Shown: positions 6,756 through 14,379, counted from the first letter of the stretch. The stretch is 14,529 nt of DNA from Eubacterium sp. CAG:841 (GCA_000437375.1 FR898217.1:4534-19062), one strand, 5' to 3'. Program-made: numbers and translations. Notes: generated from the sequence alone by a model not told the origin.

Positions 6756-7356
6756 TTTTTGCCCTGCCGACAAAAGAGAGAAAGCTCTTTCTGTGCTCCG
6801 GACACGGTCCAAGCTTTATCACGGCTTCCATATGCGCCTTTGTGGGATAGCCCTTATGTATTGCAAAACCGTACTCCGGATATTCCCTGTCAAGCTCAAG
6901 GCACTGACGGTCACGCGTTACCTTTGCTATTATCGAAGCCGCCGCTATCGAAAAGCTTCTTGAATCTCCCTTTACAATGGTTTCAAGCGGAATGTCGAAT
7001 CCCTTGGCACGATTTCCGTCGATAAGTGCGTAGTCCGCCTTTTGCGGAAGTCCTTCTATCGCCCGCTTCATTGCAAGCATAGTCGCGCCGAGAATATTAT
7101 ATGCGTCTATTTCGGCAGGAGTTGCCCACGCCACCGACCATATCGTTTTTTCGGTTATTATCTCATAAAGAGCTTCGCGCTTCTTTTCGGAAAGCTTTTT
7201 GGAATCGTCAAGTCCGTCTATTATAAGTCCCTGCGGCATTATAACAGCTCCCGCAACTACGTTTCCGGCGAGAGGACCTCTCCCTGCCTCGTCAACTCCG
7301 CATATATTTACAAAGCCTTTTTCCCTCGCGGCGTTCTCAAATTCATAACTCGGCAT
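6745..7356 (-). CDS. rnhB: Ribonuclease HII
   Basis: RNase HII cleaves the RNA strand of RNA-DNA hybrids and initiates removal of single ribonucleotides from DNA. The protein has 203 residues, normal length. The catalytic acidic residues are D22 and E23 in VDEAGRGPLAG, D113 in LIDGN and D131 in VKGDSRS. The GRG motif (25-27), which recognises the ribonucleotide, is intact, as is the SIAAASIIAKVTRD helix (136-149). Its ATG shares one base with the rbgA stop codon (TAATG), with AGAGGT upstream, so the two are translationally coupled. This rbgA-rnhB-yraN order is common in Bacillota. Confidence 0.97.
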   Translation of the reverse strand: MPSYEFENAAREKGFVNICGVDEAGRGPLAGNVVAGAVIMPQGLIIDGLDDSKKLSEKKREALYEIITEKTIWSVAWATPAEIDAYNILGATMLAMKRAIEGLPQKADYALIDGNRAKGFDIPLETIVKGDSRSFSIAAASIIAKVTRDRQCLELDREYPEYGFAIHKGYPTKAHMEAVIKLGPCPEHRKSFLSFVGRAKNEK

Positions 7357-8231
7357 TATTTTTTACCTCTCGGTTTTTCAAACGATATTCTTCCTATCTT
7401 TCCTCCGCGAAGCTCGTCAAGCAGCATCTTCGCCGTGCGCGAAAAATCGACCTCGCCCCCACGGACAAGAAAGCCTCTCTTTCTGCCTATCGCCTCAACC
7501 GTTTCCCAAGGCTGCGTCTCCTCCGAAACGGCGTCCCCGCCTATGCCGTATCTCTGCATCAGAAGCTGCGGATATATTTCTCTGAGCCTTGCGCAAAGCA
7601 CGGTGGCAAGCTCGTCTGTATCCATTATATCGTCCTTTATCGCACCCGTTATTGCAAGATTTTCGCCGACTCTTCTCTCGTCGAACTTCGGCCAGAGCAC
7701 TCCCGGCGTGTCAAGAAGGTCTATTCCTATTGATGTAGTTACCCATTGTTTGTTCAGCGTAACGCCGGGACGATCCTCCACCTTTGCCTTTTTGTCTGCG
7801 GCGAGACGGTTTATAAGCGAGCTTTTGCCTACGTTCGGAATCCCCACTATCATCGCACGGAGATGTCGTCCGTCCATGCCCTTGTCCTGCCAGCTTTTCA
7901 GCTTTTCTGAGCAAAGCCTGCGCGCGGCGGGAGCGATATCCGCTATTCCCTCGTTTGTTTTGCAGTCATAGAATATAGCATTTTCTCCGCATTCGGCAAA
8001 ATATCTTTTCCATTCCGCCGTAACGTTCGGATCTGCCTGCGAACTTTTGCTCAGAAGCACAAGTCTCGGCTTCGGAGCGGTAAGCCTTTTTATTTCCGGA
8101 TTTTCGGAAGAAGCCGGTATTCTGCTGTCACGGACCTCTATCGTAAGGTCCACTTGTTTTAAGTTTTCGGCAATCATACGGCGGGTTTTCGCCATATGTC
8201 CCGGAAACCATTGTATCTGTGTAGATGGCAT
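7356..8231 (-). CDS. rbgA: Ribosome biogenesis GTPase RbgA/YlqF
   Basis: RbgA is a circularly permuted GTPase required for late 50S assembly in Bacillus subtilis. The protein has 291 residues. It opens with the family signature IQWFPGHMAK (6-15), including H12, equivalent to the catalytic histidine H9 of B. subtilis RbgA. G1 (GIPNVGKSSL) is at 130-139, G2 threonine is T158 in PGVT, and G3 DTPG is at 174-177. A C-terminal RNA-binding region follows. The permuted G4 is unusual: where relatives have NKAD, this protein has SKSS (61-64). That loses the asparagine and the aspartate that normally specify guanine, although the flanking LVLL and ADPNVT align well. It is 42 bp after lepB and overlaps rnhB by one base. 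Confidence 0.94.
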   Translation of the reverse strand: MPSTQIQWFPGHMAKTRRMIAENLKQVDLTIEVRDSRIPASSENPEIKRLTAPKPRLVLLSKSSQADPNVTAEWKRYFAECGENAIFYDCKTNEGIADIAPAARRLCSEKLKSWQDKGMDGRHLRAMIVGIPNVGKSSLINRLAADKKAKVEDRPGVTLNKQWVTTSIGIDLLDTPGVLWPKFDERRVGENLAITGAIKDDIMDTDELATVLCARLREIYPQLLMQRYGIGGDAVSEETQPWETVEAIGRKRGFLVRGGEVDFSRTAKMLLDELRGGKIGRISFEKPRGKK

Positions 8232-8273
8232 TGTCCTTCAGCCGTCCTCTCTTTTCAGGTTTATAAAGTCAAT

Positions 8274-8912
8274 TTATCCTGCCGATTTTACCACTCCCAG
8301 TTTTGAAAGCGGAAGCAGGCTGAACACTACCTTGCCCAGCACTTCGTTCTCGCGCACAAGTCCGACATAAATGCTTCTGCTGTCGGACGACTCGTTTCTG
8401 TTATCGCCCATTACAAACAGATATCCTTCGGGTATGGTTATACTTCCCGTTTCGTCAAAGTATGAGCTGTAAACCGAATAGTATTCTTCCTTATCCATAG
8501 AAACGCCCGGAATGCCTCTCTTGACATACTCCTCGTCTATCAATTTGCCGTCAACGGTCACTTCCCAATTGGTGAAATCTATATGAAGCTTCTGCCCGCC
8601 TGTGGCTATAACTCTTTTTACAAGCGGACTTTCAAAATATCCGCCGTTCTGCTGAACGACTATAATATCGCCTTGCTTCGGGGTGTAAAACATATCACTC
8701 ATTATAAGAACCTGCCCGTCCGAAAGCGTATTGTCCATAGAATGTCCGCGAACAGTCGCAATTCTCATAATAAACGAAAGCATTATAACAACTATCGTAA
8801 CTGCCGCCGTAAAAACCTCTATCCAATCATAAATGCCTTCTCTTCTCTTATCTTTGCGTTCAGACTCGTCGCCCGCGCTCTCGCCGATCATTATTTCTTC
8901 GTTATTATCCAT
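8274..8912 (-). CDS. lepB: Type I signal peptidase
   Basis: Signal peptidase I removes signal peptides from Sec- and Tat-exported proteins on the outer face of the membrane. It has 212 residues. A charged N-terminal segment is followed by one transmembrane helix (about 33-50) and an external catalytic domain. The nucleophile is S58 in GHSMDNTL. The general base is K99 in LVKRVIATGG. The conserved GDNRNESSDSR box spans 169-179. A lysine base and a single N-terminal TM are typical of the prokaryotic-type enzymes of Bacillota. The ATG at 8912 follows GGAGG. Placement in the same transcript as secA joins translocation with preprotein processing. Confidence 0.97.
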   Translation of the reverse strand: MDNNEEIMIGESAGDESERKDKRREGIYDWIEVFTAAVTIVVIMLSFIMRIATVRGHSMDNTLSDGQVLIMSDMFYTPKQGDIIVVQQNGGYFESPLVKRVIATGGQKLHIDFTNWEVTVDGKLIDEEYVKRGIPGVSMDKEEYYSVYSSYFDETGSITIPEGYLFVMGDNRNESSDSRSIYVGLVRENEVLGKVVFSLLPLSKLGVVKSAG

Positions 8913-8930
8913 AATAAAACCTCCGAAAAT

Positions 8931-10274
8931 TCATTTTTCCGTTTCATTGAGAATGCCGTCTCCCGCCAGCTCCGCCGATATCATCATCGCGGCGCAGAGA
9001 ACAAACCTCGCAACCCAGCCCATCGAATATATCACATTCAGATCGCCCAGCGGCGCCAGAACTATCGCGGCAACGGATACTGCGGCGTATATACACTGTG
9101 ATACAAACGTCAGCGTAACACGCTTTTTAAGCTGTTTTTTTACGGTGTTGCCCTGCTTTCCTTCAAAGCCGGCATCGCCCTTCCATCCGACGCATTTTTC
9201 TATCATTCCAAGCTGAGCTTTTCTTATAATGCCGAATATCGCCGCCGCAAGCGCAAGCGCAGCCGTTTCCGCCATCGCGTAAGGAACAAACGCCGAAAAG
9301 AACCCTTCTGCTTCATACGGATAAAGTCTTTCGCCGAATTTGCCTCCGTAGACAAAGCCAAGCACGGTCGCCGTAACCGAAATCACGGTAAATATTCCGC
9401 AAAGCCACAACAGCTTCTTGCGGTATTCCGAAAAGAAATATCCTCCAAGCAGAACCGCTGCCATCGTGAAAACCCCAAAAGCGTATTCCGGTATATACGG
9501 AAGCCCATCAAGCGGTATGCCGACAAAAAATATCAGCGATACCGTGTATATCGTAATAAAACGTTTTGCGTATCTCTTCTTCCAAAGCGAGTCGTCGGGC
9601 TTTATTTCGGTTTCGTACTTTTCGCAGAAGGCATTTTCAAATTCTTTATCCGAGCAGAGCTCATAAAAGCATTTAAGAACTGACACAAGCCATACAATGC
9701 CTATTATAAGCGAAAGCACCGCGCAGATAACCGTCGCCACGTTTATCACCGATTCAATGTTTCCGCCGCCTCCGCCGGAGGTTATGTCTTCCTCTTTTTT
9801 CTCAAAAAACAGCGGCATCGAAAGCGGTATTACCGCCGTAAGAGATCTTATGACAAAAAACAGCGACGAAAGCGTTGCCGCCCCCGAAAAAGCCTCTTCG
9901 TTTCCCCTGTCGATAAGTCTTACGCGCAAATCGTCGGCACCCACAAGCAGCTTTTTCATCGCGGGAATTATAAAAATACATTCCAGAAGCCATGCCGCAA
10001 ACGCAAGCGAAAGCTTTGTGTAATTATCCGCACCGAGCGAAACCAACATTGCCGCAAGCGCAAAAAGTCCTACCCAGGCCGCCTTTTCAAAGCCTTTTTT
10101 CGCTTCTTCCACATCGGGAGAGATATCTGCCATCCGGCTTATTCCGTAAAGTATAAGCAATATGCCGAAAACATCCGGAAGAACATCTATTATGTTTATG
10201 CACGGATTGAACAGCATGACAATCCCCGCCATAACAAACCCTAATCTGCCGCGCTTTCTGCCGGAGCCTGTCAT
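8931..10274 (-). CDS. Uncharacterised polytopic membrane protein (447 aa, apparent internal duplication)
   Basis: Not recognised as a named family. It has many hydrophobic segments, about ten, for example near 13-45, 66-80, 88-104, 137-155, 178-203, 238-256, 265-281, 288-308, 328-350, 388-408 and 417-436. Residues 27-45 (NIIDVLPDVFGILLILYGI) match the start of the neighbouring 218-aa protein (NIDITPDFIGFLIMLAGL). A glycine-rich stretch (166-171) followed by a TM and CFYELC (202-207) matches SSAGEGG followed by a TM and CYRWIC there. A second copy of the motif, diverged, appears at 254-278 (PLDGLPYIPEYAFG then a TM). Total length is about twice 218. It starts in a 4-bp ATGA overlap with the upstream gene, preceded by GGAGG. 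No catalytic motif is visible. A role linked to export is suggested only by position between secA and lepB. Confidence 0.85.
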   Translation of the reverse strand: MTGSGRKRGRLGFVMAGIVMLFNPCINIIDVLPDVFGILLILYGISRMADISPDVEEAKKGFEKAAWVGLFALAAMLVSLGADNYTKLSLAFAAWLLECIFIIPAMKKLLVGADDLRVRLIDRGNEEAFSGAATLSSLFFVIRSLTAVIPLSMPLFFEKKEEDITSGGGGGNIESVINVATVICAVLSLIIGIVWLVSVLKCFYELCSDKEFENAFCEKYETEIKPDDSLWKKRYAKRFITIYTVSLIFFVGIPLDGLPYIPEYAFGVFTMAAVLLGGYFFSEYRKKLLWLCGIFTVISVTATVLGFVYGGKFGERLYPYEAEGFFSAFVPYAMAETAALALAAAIFGIIRKAQLGMIEKCVGWKGDAGFEGKQGNTVKKQLKKRVTLTFVSQCIYAAVSVAAIVLAPLGDLNVIYSMGWVARFVLCAAMMISAELAGDGILNETEK

Positions 10275-10927
10275 TTCTTTTCCTCCTTGTTTTTGCCTTT
10301 TTCTATTATGTCGAACGGGGTCGGAAGCTTGTGTTTTTTGTCAGGCATATCTTCTTCACCCTCAAGGCATATCCACCGATAACACGAGATAAGCAAAACA
10401 AGCATGTAAACGACGAAAAGCACTTCGGCTATATAGCCTATTCTCATCATCCAGCGAACGGTTTCGCTCACTTCTCCGCCCTCTCCGGCGGACGATATCA
10501 TATTTACTGCGGCAGACCATGCTGTCCTTCCGCCCAGAACCATTATAACGGCAAGCGGAACAGCCGCCGCGCCTCTTACCCGTATCTTCGGCAGCTCTGT
10601 TTCTTCGGCTATTTTCGATATCGAAACCGCAAGGCTTATATCAAACGCCGCAAGAAAAACGGTATATAAAATGCGCAAAACCGTTCCGACGGACGACGGC
10701 TCGACCACGGAAAGTGTCAAAAGAAGCTGATATCCCCAGCAAAGCAGTGAAAACACAACGCCGAATGTAGCGAGTCGTTTTGTAAGATCAAAACAACGGC
10801 AGTATCTGCACGCGCATGAAAGCCCCGCAAGCATTATCAAAAATCCTATAAAGTCCGGCGTTATATCAATGTTTCCTATCGTTGGGAACATAAAAAGCCA
10901 GCCTAAAAACATCCAACCGAAGCCCAA
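10271..10927 (-). CDS. Uncharacterised membrane protein (218 aa), paralog of its neighbour
   Basis: Not a recognised family. It has about five or six hydrophobic segments (about 4-15 and 25-40, 52-72, 82-102, 118-135, 163-188) and ends in a charged cytoplasmic tail (190-218). The N-terminal motif NIDITPDFIGFLIMLAGL (19-36) and the SSAGEGG ... CYRWIC region (145-192) recur in the first half of the adjacent 447-residue protein. A cysteine cluster CACRYCRCF (38-46) sits just after the first hairpin. The start is a TTG at 10927-10925 with GGAGG 7 nt upstream. An ATG five codons later is the alternative, and the ATG inside the ribosome-binding region is out of frame. It follows secA by 20 bp and overlaps the next gene by 4 bp. 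Confidence 0.85.
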   Translation of the reverse strand: MGFGWMFLGWLFMFPTIGNIDITPDFIGFLIMLAGLSCACRYCRCFDLTKRLATFGVVFSLLCWGYQLLLTLSVVEPSSVGTVLRILYTVFLAAFDISLAVSISKIAEETELPKIRVRGAAAVPLAVIMVLGGRTAWSAAVNMISSAGEGGEVSETVRWMMRIGYIAEVLFVVYMLVLLISCYRWICLEGEEDMPDKKHKLPTPFDIIEKGKNKEEKK

Positions 10928-10947
10928 ATTTCATCCTCCGTAAAAAA

Positions 10948-13677
10948 TCAGTTGTCCGCGCCTGCGTTTCTTCCGCAGCATTGTTTGTATTTCTTTCCGC
11001 TGCCGCACGGACAGGGATCGTTTCTTCCTATCTTTTCAAAGCTCTTTTTAACAACGGGCTGACGTTTTTCCGCCTTGCCGCCGAGATTTTTCAGCTCCGC
11101 CTGCTTCTGAGCCGCGGCGGCTTTCGCCTTCGCCTCCTGAACGGGCGAAGCAAATAGCATAAGCTTCACGGTCTCCTCACGGATCTTTTCTATCATTTCG
11201 TCGAACATTTCGCTGCCCGCTATGCGATATTCCGTTATCGGATTGCGCTGTGCAAACGAAGAAAGCCCGACTCCGTCACGGAGATCGTCCATAGCGTCAA
11301 GATGTTCTCTCCACGCTCTGTCTACCGCCGTAAGGAGTGCAAAGCGCATAAGGTCGCCTATCCTGTCTCCGAATATTGTTTTCTGCGCCTCATATATGCG
11401 GTTTATGCGGTCACAAAGGCGATCCTCAAGCTCTTTGCGACTTATATCGCCGTTTTCATATGAAAGCTCTTCTTTTGAGAGCAACCAGAAAAGACGTTCT
11501 TTCACGGCGCCCATATCAAGTGCGCCGTCAGCTGTGCAGATGTCAAGCGCGGAAGGAACCATGCTTTTCAGCATATCGTTTATCGTTCCGCTTATGTCCT
11601 CTCCGTCAAGAACCTCTCTGCGCTGTTTATAAATCACCGTTCTCTGCTGATTCATAACGTCATCGTATTCAAGAACGGTCTTTCTTCTGTTGAAGTTTTC
11701 ACCCTCAAGACGTTTCTGTGAAGATTCTATCGTGTTTGAAATTATCTTTGCTTCTATCGGCTCGTCTTCCGGAAGTCCGAGTCTTTCAACTACTCCGACA
11801 ACTCTGTCCGAACCGAAAAGACGCATCAGATCGTCTTCAAGCGAAAGGAAGAATCTGCTTTCGCCGGGATCTCCCTGACGTCCGGAACGACCGCGCAGCT
11901 GATTGTCTATACGACGGCTTTCGTGTCTTTCCGTACCGAGAATAAAGAGTCCGCCCGCTTCTCTTACTCTGTCAGCCTCCGGCGCTATCTCATTTTTGAA
12001 TCTGTCAAGCGAATTTCTGTAAAGCTCTCTCGCTTCGCGAACGGTATCGTCTATATTCTCGCTCATTCCCGTAGCAAGCGATATCTGCTCTTCATCGTAG
12101 CCGGCTTTTTTAAGCTCGTTTTTCGCAAGAAATTCCGCGTTACCGCCAAGCATTATATCCGTACCGCGTCCCGCCATGTTCGTCGATATCGTCACCGCGC
12201 CGAATTTGCCCGCCTGAGCGACTATCTCAGCCTCGCGCTGATGCTGCTTTGCATTCAGCACATTATGCTGTATACCTTCTTTTTTGAGAAGAGACGAAAG
12301 ATATTCCGACTTTTCTACCGAAACCGTACCGACCAGCACCGGCTGCCCTTTTTCGTGACACTCCCTTATCTGGTTTATTATCGCGCGGTATTTTCCGGCT
12401 GTATTTTTATACACAACGTCGTTGCGGTCTATTCTTATCATCGGCTTGTTCGTGGGAACCTCGATGACGTCAAGCCCGTAGATTTCACGGAATTCGTTTT
12501 CCTCCGTGAGCGCTGTTCCCGTCATACCCGAAAGCTTTGAATAAAGACGGAACAGATTCTGATATGTTATAGTTGCAAGCGTCTGGTTTTCGTTCTGAAT
12601 ATCGACGCGCTCTTTGGCTTCTATCGCCTGATGCAAGCCGTTTGAAAAACGTTTGCCCGGCATTATTCTTCCCGTAAATGAATCAACTATAAGCACTTTA
12701 CCTTCGGCAACGACATAATCCACGTCGCGTTTCATAACGCCGTGAGCGTGAAGCGCCTCGTTTATATAGTGATAAAGCGAATTGTTTTCGGGGTCCGAAA
12801 GATTTTCGATACCGAAGAACGACTCTGCCTTTGCAACGCCTCTCGACGTAAGCGTGGCTCTTTTCCCTTTTTCATCAACGATGTAATCTTCAAGCACGTC
12901 CTCGTTGTCGCTCTTGGTATCCATCTCTTTTACTACCTTGGCGCGCAGACGACGAACAAAAGCGTCTGCCTTTTTATACATATCGTCCGACTTTTCGCCC
13001 GGTCCCGATATGATAAGCGGCGTTCTCGCTTCGTCTATCAGTATGGAGTCCACCTCGTCCACTATGGCAAAGTGAAGCTCGCGCTGAACGAGTCCGTCAT
13101 GAGTTTTCGCCATATTGTCACGAAGATAGTCAAAGCCTATTTCAGTGTTTGTTCCGTACGTTATATCTGCGGCGTAAGCTTTCTTTTTTTCTTCGGTGCT
13201 CTGCGCCTGGAGAACAAGCCCCGTCGTCAGCCCAAGAAATCCGTATACCTTGCCCATTTCCTCGCTGTCGCGGCGGGCAAGATATTCGTTTACCGTAACG
13301 ATGTGAACACCCTTGCCTGTAAGCGCATTGAGGTACGCGGGCATAGTTGCGACAAGCGTTTTTCCTTCGCCCGTTTTCATCTCGGCAATTCTGCCCTGAT
13401 GCAGTATTATTCCGCCAAGCAGCTGAACTCTGTACGGCTTTTTGCCTATGGCGCGTGCTGCGGCTTCCCTTACGGTAGCGAATGCTTCCGGCAGGATATC
13501 GTCAAGCGTTTCTCCTGCGGCAAGTCTCTGTCTGAACGTATCCGTCATCGCGCGAAGCTCGCTGTCACGCATATTTTCGTATTTTTCGGAAAGCGAGTCC
13601 GCTTTATCGACAATCGGCATAAGCTTTTTTATCTGGCGCTCGCTGTATGTTCCGAAAATTTTATCAACAATCGACAT
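10948..13677 (-). CDS. secA: Preprotein translocase ATPase SecA
   Basis: SecA is the peripheral ATPase that drives preproteins through SecYEG. At 909 residues it is full length. Walker A is KTGEGKT (101-107) and Walker B is DEVD (207-210), followed by LIDEARTPLIISG. The second nucleotide-binding fold carries the GTERHESRRIDNQLRGRSGR helicase-type motif. The C-terminus ends in the zinc-binding SEC-C motif with C889, C891, C900 and C901 (CxC-x8-CC), preceded by a typical variable Lys/Ala-rich linker. The zinc motif binds SecB or ribosome/lipid in various bacteria. The ATG at 13677 follows AAAAGGAG at 10-nt spacing. It is the first gene of an eight-gene minus-strand unit that includes signal peptidase I. 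Confidence 0.98.
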   Translation of the reverse strand: MSIVDKIFGTYSERQIKKLMPIVDKADSLSEKYENMRDSELRAMTDTFRQRLAAGETLDDILPEAFATVREAAARAIGKKPYRVQLLGGIILHQGRIAEMKTGEGKTLVATMPAYLNALTGKGVHIVTVNEYLARRDSEEMGKVYGFLGLTTGLVLQAQSTEEKKKAYAADITYGTNTEIGFDYLRDNMAKTHDGLVQRELHFAIVDEVDSILIDEARTPLIISGPGEKSDDMYKKADAFVRRLRAKVVKEMDTKSDNEDVLEDYIVDEKGKRATLTSRGVAKAESFFGIENLSDPENNSLYHYINEALHAHGVMKRDVDYVVAEGKVLIVDSFTGRIMPGKRFSNGLHQAIEAKERVDIQNENQTLATITYQNLFRLYSKLSGMTGTALTEENEFREIYGLDVIEVPTNKPMIRIDRNDVVYKNTAGKYRAIINQIRECHEKGQPVLVGTVSVEKSEYLSSLLKKEGIQHNVLNAKQHQREAEIVAQAGKFGAVTISTNMAGRGTDIMLGGNAEFLAKNELKKAGYDEEQISLATGMSENIDDTVREARELYRNSLDRFKNEIAPEADRVREAGGLFILGTERHESRRIDNQLRGRSGRQGDPGESRFFLSLEDDLMRLFGSDRVVGVVERLGLPEDEPIEAKIISNTIESSQKRLEGENFNRRKTVLEYDDVMNQQRTVIYKQRREVLDGEDISGTINDMLKSMVPSALDICTADGALDMGAVKERLFWLLSKEELSYENGDISRKELEDRLCDRINRIYEAQKTIFGDRIGDLMRFALLTAVDRAWREHLDAMDDLRDGVGLSSFAQRNPITEYRIAGSEMFDEMIEKIREETVKLMLFASPVQEAKAKAAAAQKQAELKNLGGKAEKRQPVVKKSFEKIGRNDPCPCGSGKKYKQCCGRNAGADN

Positions 13678-13744
13678 TATAAAATACTCCTTTTAGAGAT
13701 GATTTTTAATTTCAAAGCCACTTCGGCAATTTAATATAAGTTAT

Positions 13745-13773
13745 ATTATACTATATATTTTTCGTGATTGCCA
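13745..13773 (-). promoter_or_regulatory. Likely secA operon promoter
   Basis: On the minus strand a perfect TATAAT (13750-13745) lies 17 bp from TGGCAA (13773-13768), which matches only three of six -35 positions. The surroundings are very A/T-rich. It lies 68 bp upstream of the secA ATG. A TTAACA (13787-13782) is a better -35 but has no -10 at usable spacing. Confidence 0.5.
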
Positions 13774-13862
13774 TAATAAATTGTTAAAAAACTCAAAACT
13801 TTGCCTTTTTTACGGTATTTTTTTATTCCGCCTCCAAGTCGTCTCACGTTTTTTTAAAAAAT

Positions 13863-13878
13863 ACGAACTTTTGTTCGT
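13863..13878. promoter_or_regulatory. LexA (SOS) box ACGAAC-TTTT-GTTCGT
   Basis: This perfect 6-bp dyad around four T contains CGAAC-N4-GTTCG, the core of the Gram-positive LexA (DinR) operator (GAAC-N4-GTTC). It ends 7 bp before the -35 box of the plus-strand promoter, where bound LexA would hinder RNA polymerase. The match is seen directly; LexA control is inferred from the known consensus. By position it should control the plus-strand lysis-like genes. It is over 110 bp from the presumed secA -10, so effects on secA are less likely. Confidence 0.8.
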
Positions 13879-13885
13879 CTTTCTA

Positions 13886-13914
13886 TTTACAAATCGGCAA
13901 AAATGTGGTATAAT
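13886..13914 (+). promoter_or_regulatory. Strong extended -10 promoter for the lysis-like genes
   Basis: TTTACA (13886-13891, five of six) is followed after 17 bp by a perfect TATAAT (13909-13914), with TGG immediately before it forming an extended -10. Transcription should start near 13920-13921, exactly where the first hairpin of the leader begins. The LexA box is just upstream. Confidence 0.85.
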
Positions 13915-13920
13915 AAAGAC

Positions 13921-14066
13921 GCAGTTAAAAACTGCTTTGCGCGTAACATCCCTTACCGAAAAAAGATTTTCACGCGCAACGGGGAATACAAAGCGAAAGC
14001 GGGTGATCCCCTCTGGGAGATTACGTCTCCGAAAATTCACATAATATTTCTCCCTCGCAGGGAGAA
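13921..14066 (+). promoter_or_regulatory. Highly structured 5' leader / possible structured RNA
   Basis: Five consecutive hairpins can be drawn by eye. (1) 13921-13926 pairs with 13930-13935. (2) 13937-13944 pairs with 13972-13979 (eight pairs), with an inner GAAAA/TTTTC stem (13958-13962 with 13967-13971) and a 13-nt bulge on the 5' side. (3) 13981-13985 pairs with 14007-14011 and encloses a GC-GAAA-GC tetraloop hairpin. (4) 14016-14020 pairs with 14026-14030. (5) 14048-14055 pairs with 14059-14066, an uninterrupted 8-bp stem with a CGC loop. Arms of hairpins 4 and 5 are also complementary to each other, so alternative folds exist. It resembles no riboswitch class known to me. The 3' part overlaps the probable coding sequence of the next gene. 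Confidence 0.5.
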
Positions 14067-14339
14067 CGCATAGTCAAGATAGAAGAGCGTGAAAAGATCA
14101 ACTCACACAGAATAGACAAGCTCGAAGCTCTTGCAAATGCGATAAACAGTCAGAATGAAAATATAGCGCGTCTTGTCGTTCAGCTTGAGGCGGCAAACCG
14201 AAGGCTCGAAAATCAGGACGAAAGACTTTGCGATATAGAAAAACAACCGCTACGGCGCTTTTCATCGCTTCTGAAAGCCGTTATATCCGCTGTTGCGGGC
14301 GCGGCTGCGGGAGCACTGATAAGTCTGCTTTTACAATAA
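14013..14339 (+). CDS. Phage-like coiled-coil protein with C-terminal TM (XhlA-like lysis accessory), start uncertain
   Basis: The frame is open from 14007 (after TGA at 14004) to TAA at 14337. The core (about 20-80) is charged and heptad-like, with IVKIEEREKINSHRIDKLEAL, read as a coiled coil in two parts, and runs into EKQPLRRF. It ends in a hydrophobic, Ala/Gly-rich TM segment (about 86-107). This layout is that of small proteins encoded beside holins and endolysins in clostridial prophages and resembles XhlA. There is no ATG, GTG or TTG in frame. Best start candidates are CTG at 14013, with GGTGATC (14002-14008, exact complement of the 16S tail) at suitable spacing, giving 108 residues, or ATA at 14070 after AGGGAGAA. 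A lesion that removed the start is possible. It is read from the SOS-type promoter and lies just upstream of a holin gene. Confidence 0.68.
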   Translation: MGDYVSENSHNISPSQGERIVKIEEREKINSHRIDKLEALANAINSQNENIARLVVQLEAANRRLENQDERLCDIEKQPLRRFSSLLKAVISAVAGAAAGALISLLLQ

Positions 14340-14340
14340 T

Positions 14341-14379
14341 CACGGAAAGGAGTACGCTCCGCCGTGAGCATCGGCGGAG
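14341..14379 (+). promoter_or_regulatory. Mutually exclusive hairpins over the holin ribosome-binding sites
   Basis: Hairpin A pairs 14341-14345 with 14362-14366 and 14349-14352 with 14357-14360, burying the AAAGGAG site. Hairpin B pairs 14357-14364 with 14372-14379, eight uninterrupted GC-rich pairs with a 7-nt loop, burying the CGGAG site of the ATG at 14388. B is followed by TCTTT. The two share 14357-14364 and cannot coexist. This may be a translation switch or a weak terminator/attenuator. Confidence 0.6.

Larger units (their letters stand above)
13678..14012. other. Divergent control region between secA and the lysis-like genes
   Basis: This 335-bp stretch has no credible protein gene. 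Going right from secA it holds the secA ribosome-binding site and likely promoter, an A/T-rich segment (13781-13862) with homopolymer runs and nothing recognisable, a LexA-type operator, a strong plus-strand promoter and most of a structured transcript leader. A plus-strand frame open at 13781-14044 spans operator, promoter and leader and is not considered a gene. Confidence 0.8.

Noticed and set aside
6756..6812. 19-residue N-terminal extension of yraN
   Set aside because: It lies wholly inside rnhB and is unlike the family's N-terminus; the internal ATG at 6755 fits the conserved beginning.
7042..7971. 309-codon plus-strand open frame opposite rbgA and rnhB
   Set aside because: It is antisense to two clearly conserved genes with intact motifs; no family features are seen in its product.
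12742..13734. 330-codon plus-strand open frame opposite secA
   Set aside because: It is antisense to the conserved N-terminal half of SecA, its product is compositionally odd and rich in aromatic and basic residues, and it runs into the secA promoter. It is a shadow of the real gene.
13781..14044. 87-codon plus-strand frame in the secA/lysis intergenic region
   Set aside because: It spans the LexA box, promoter and hairpin leader, has no ribosome-binding site, and its start lies upstream of the predicted transcription start.
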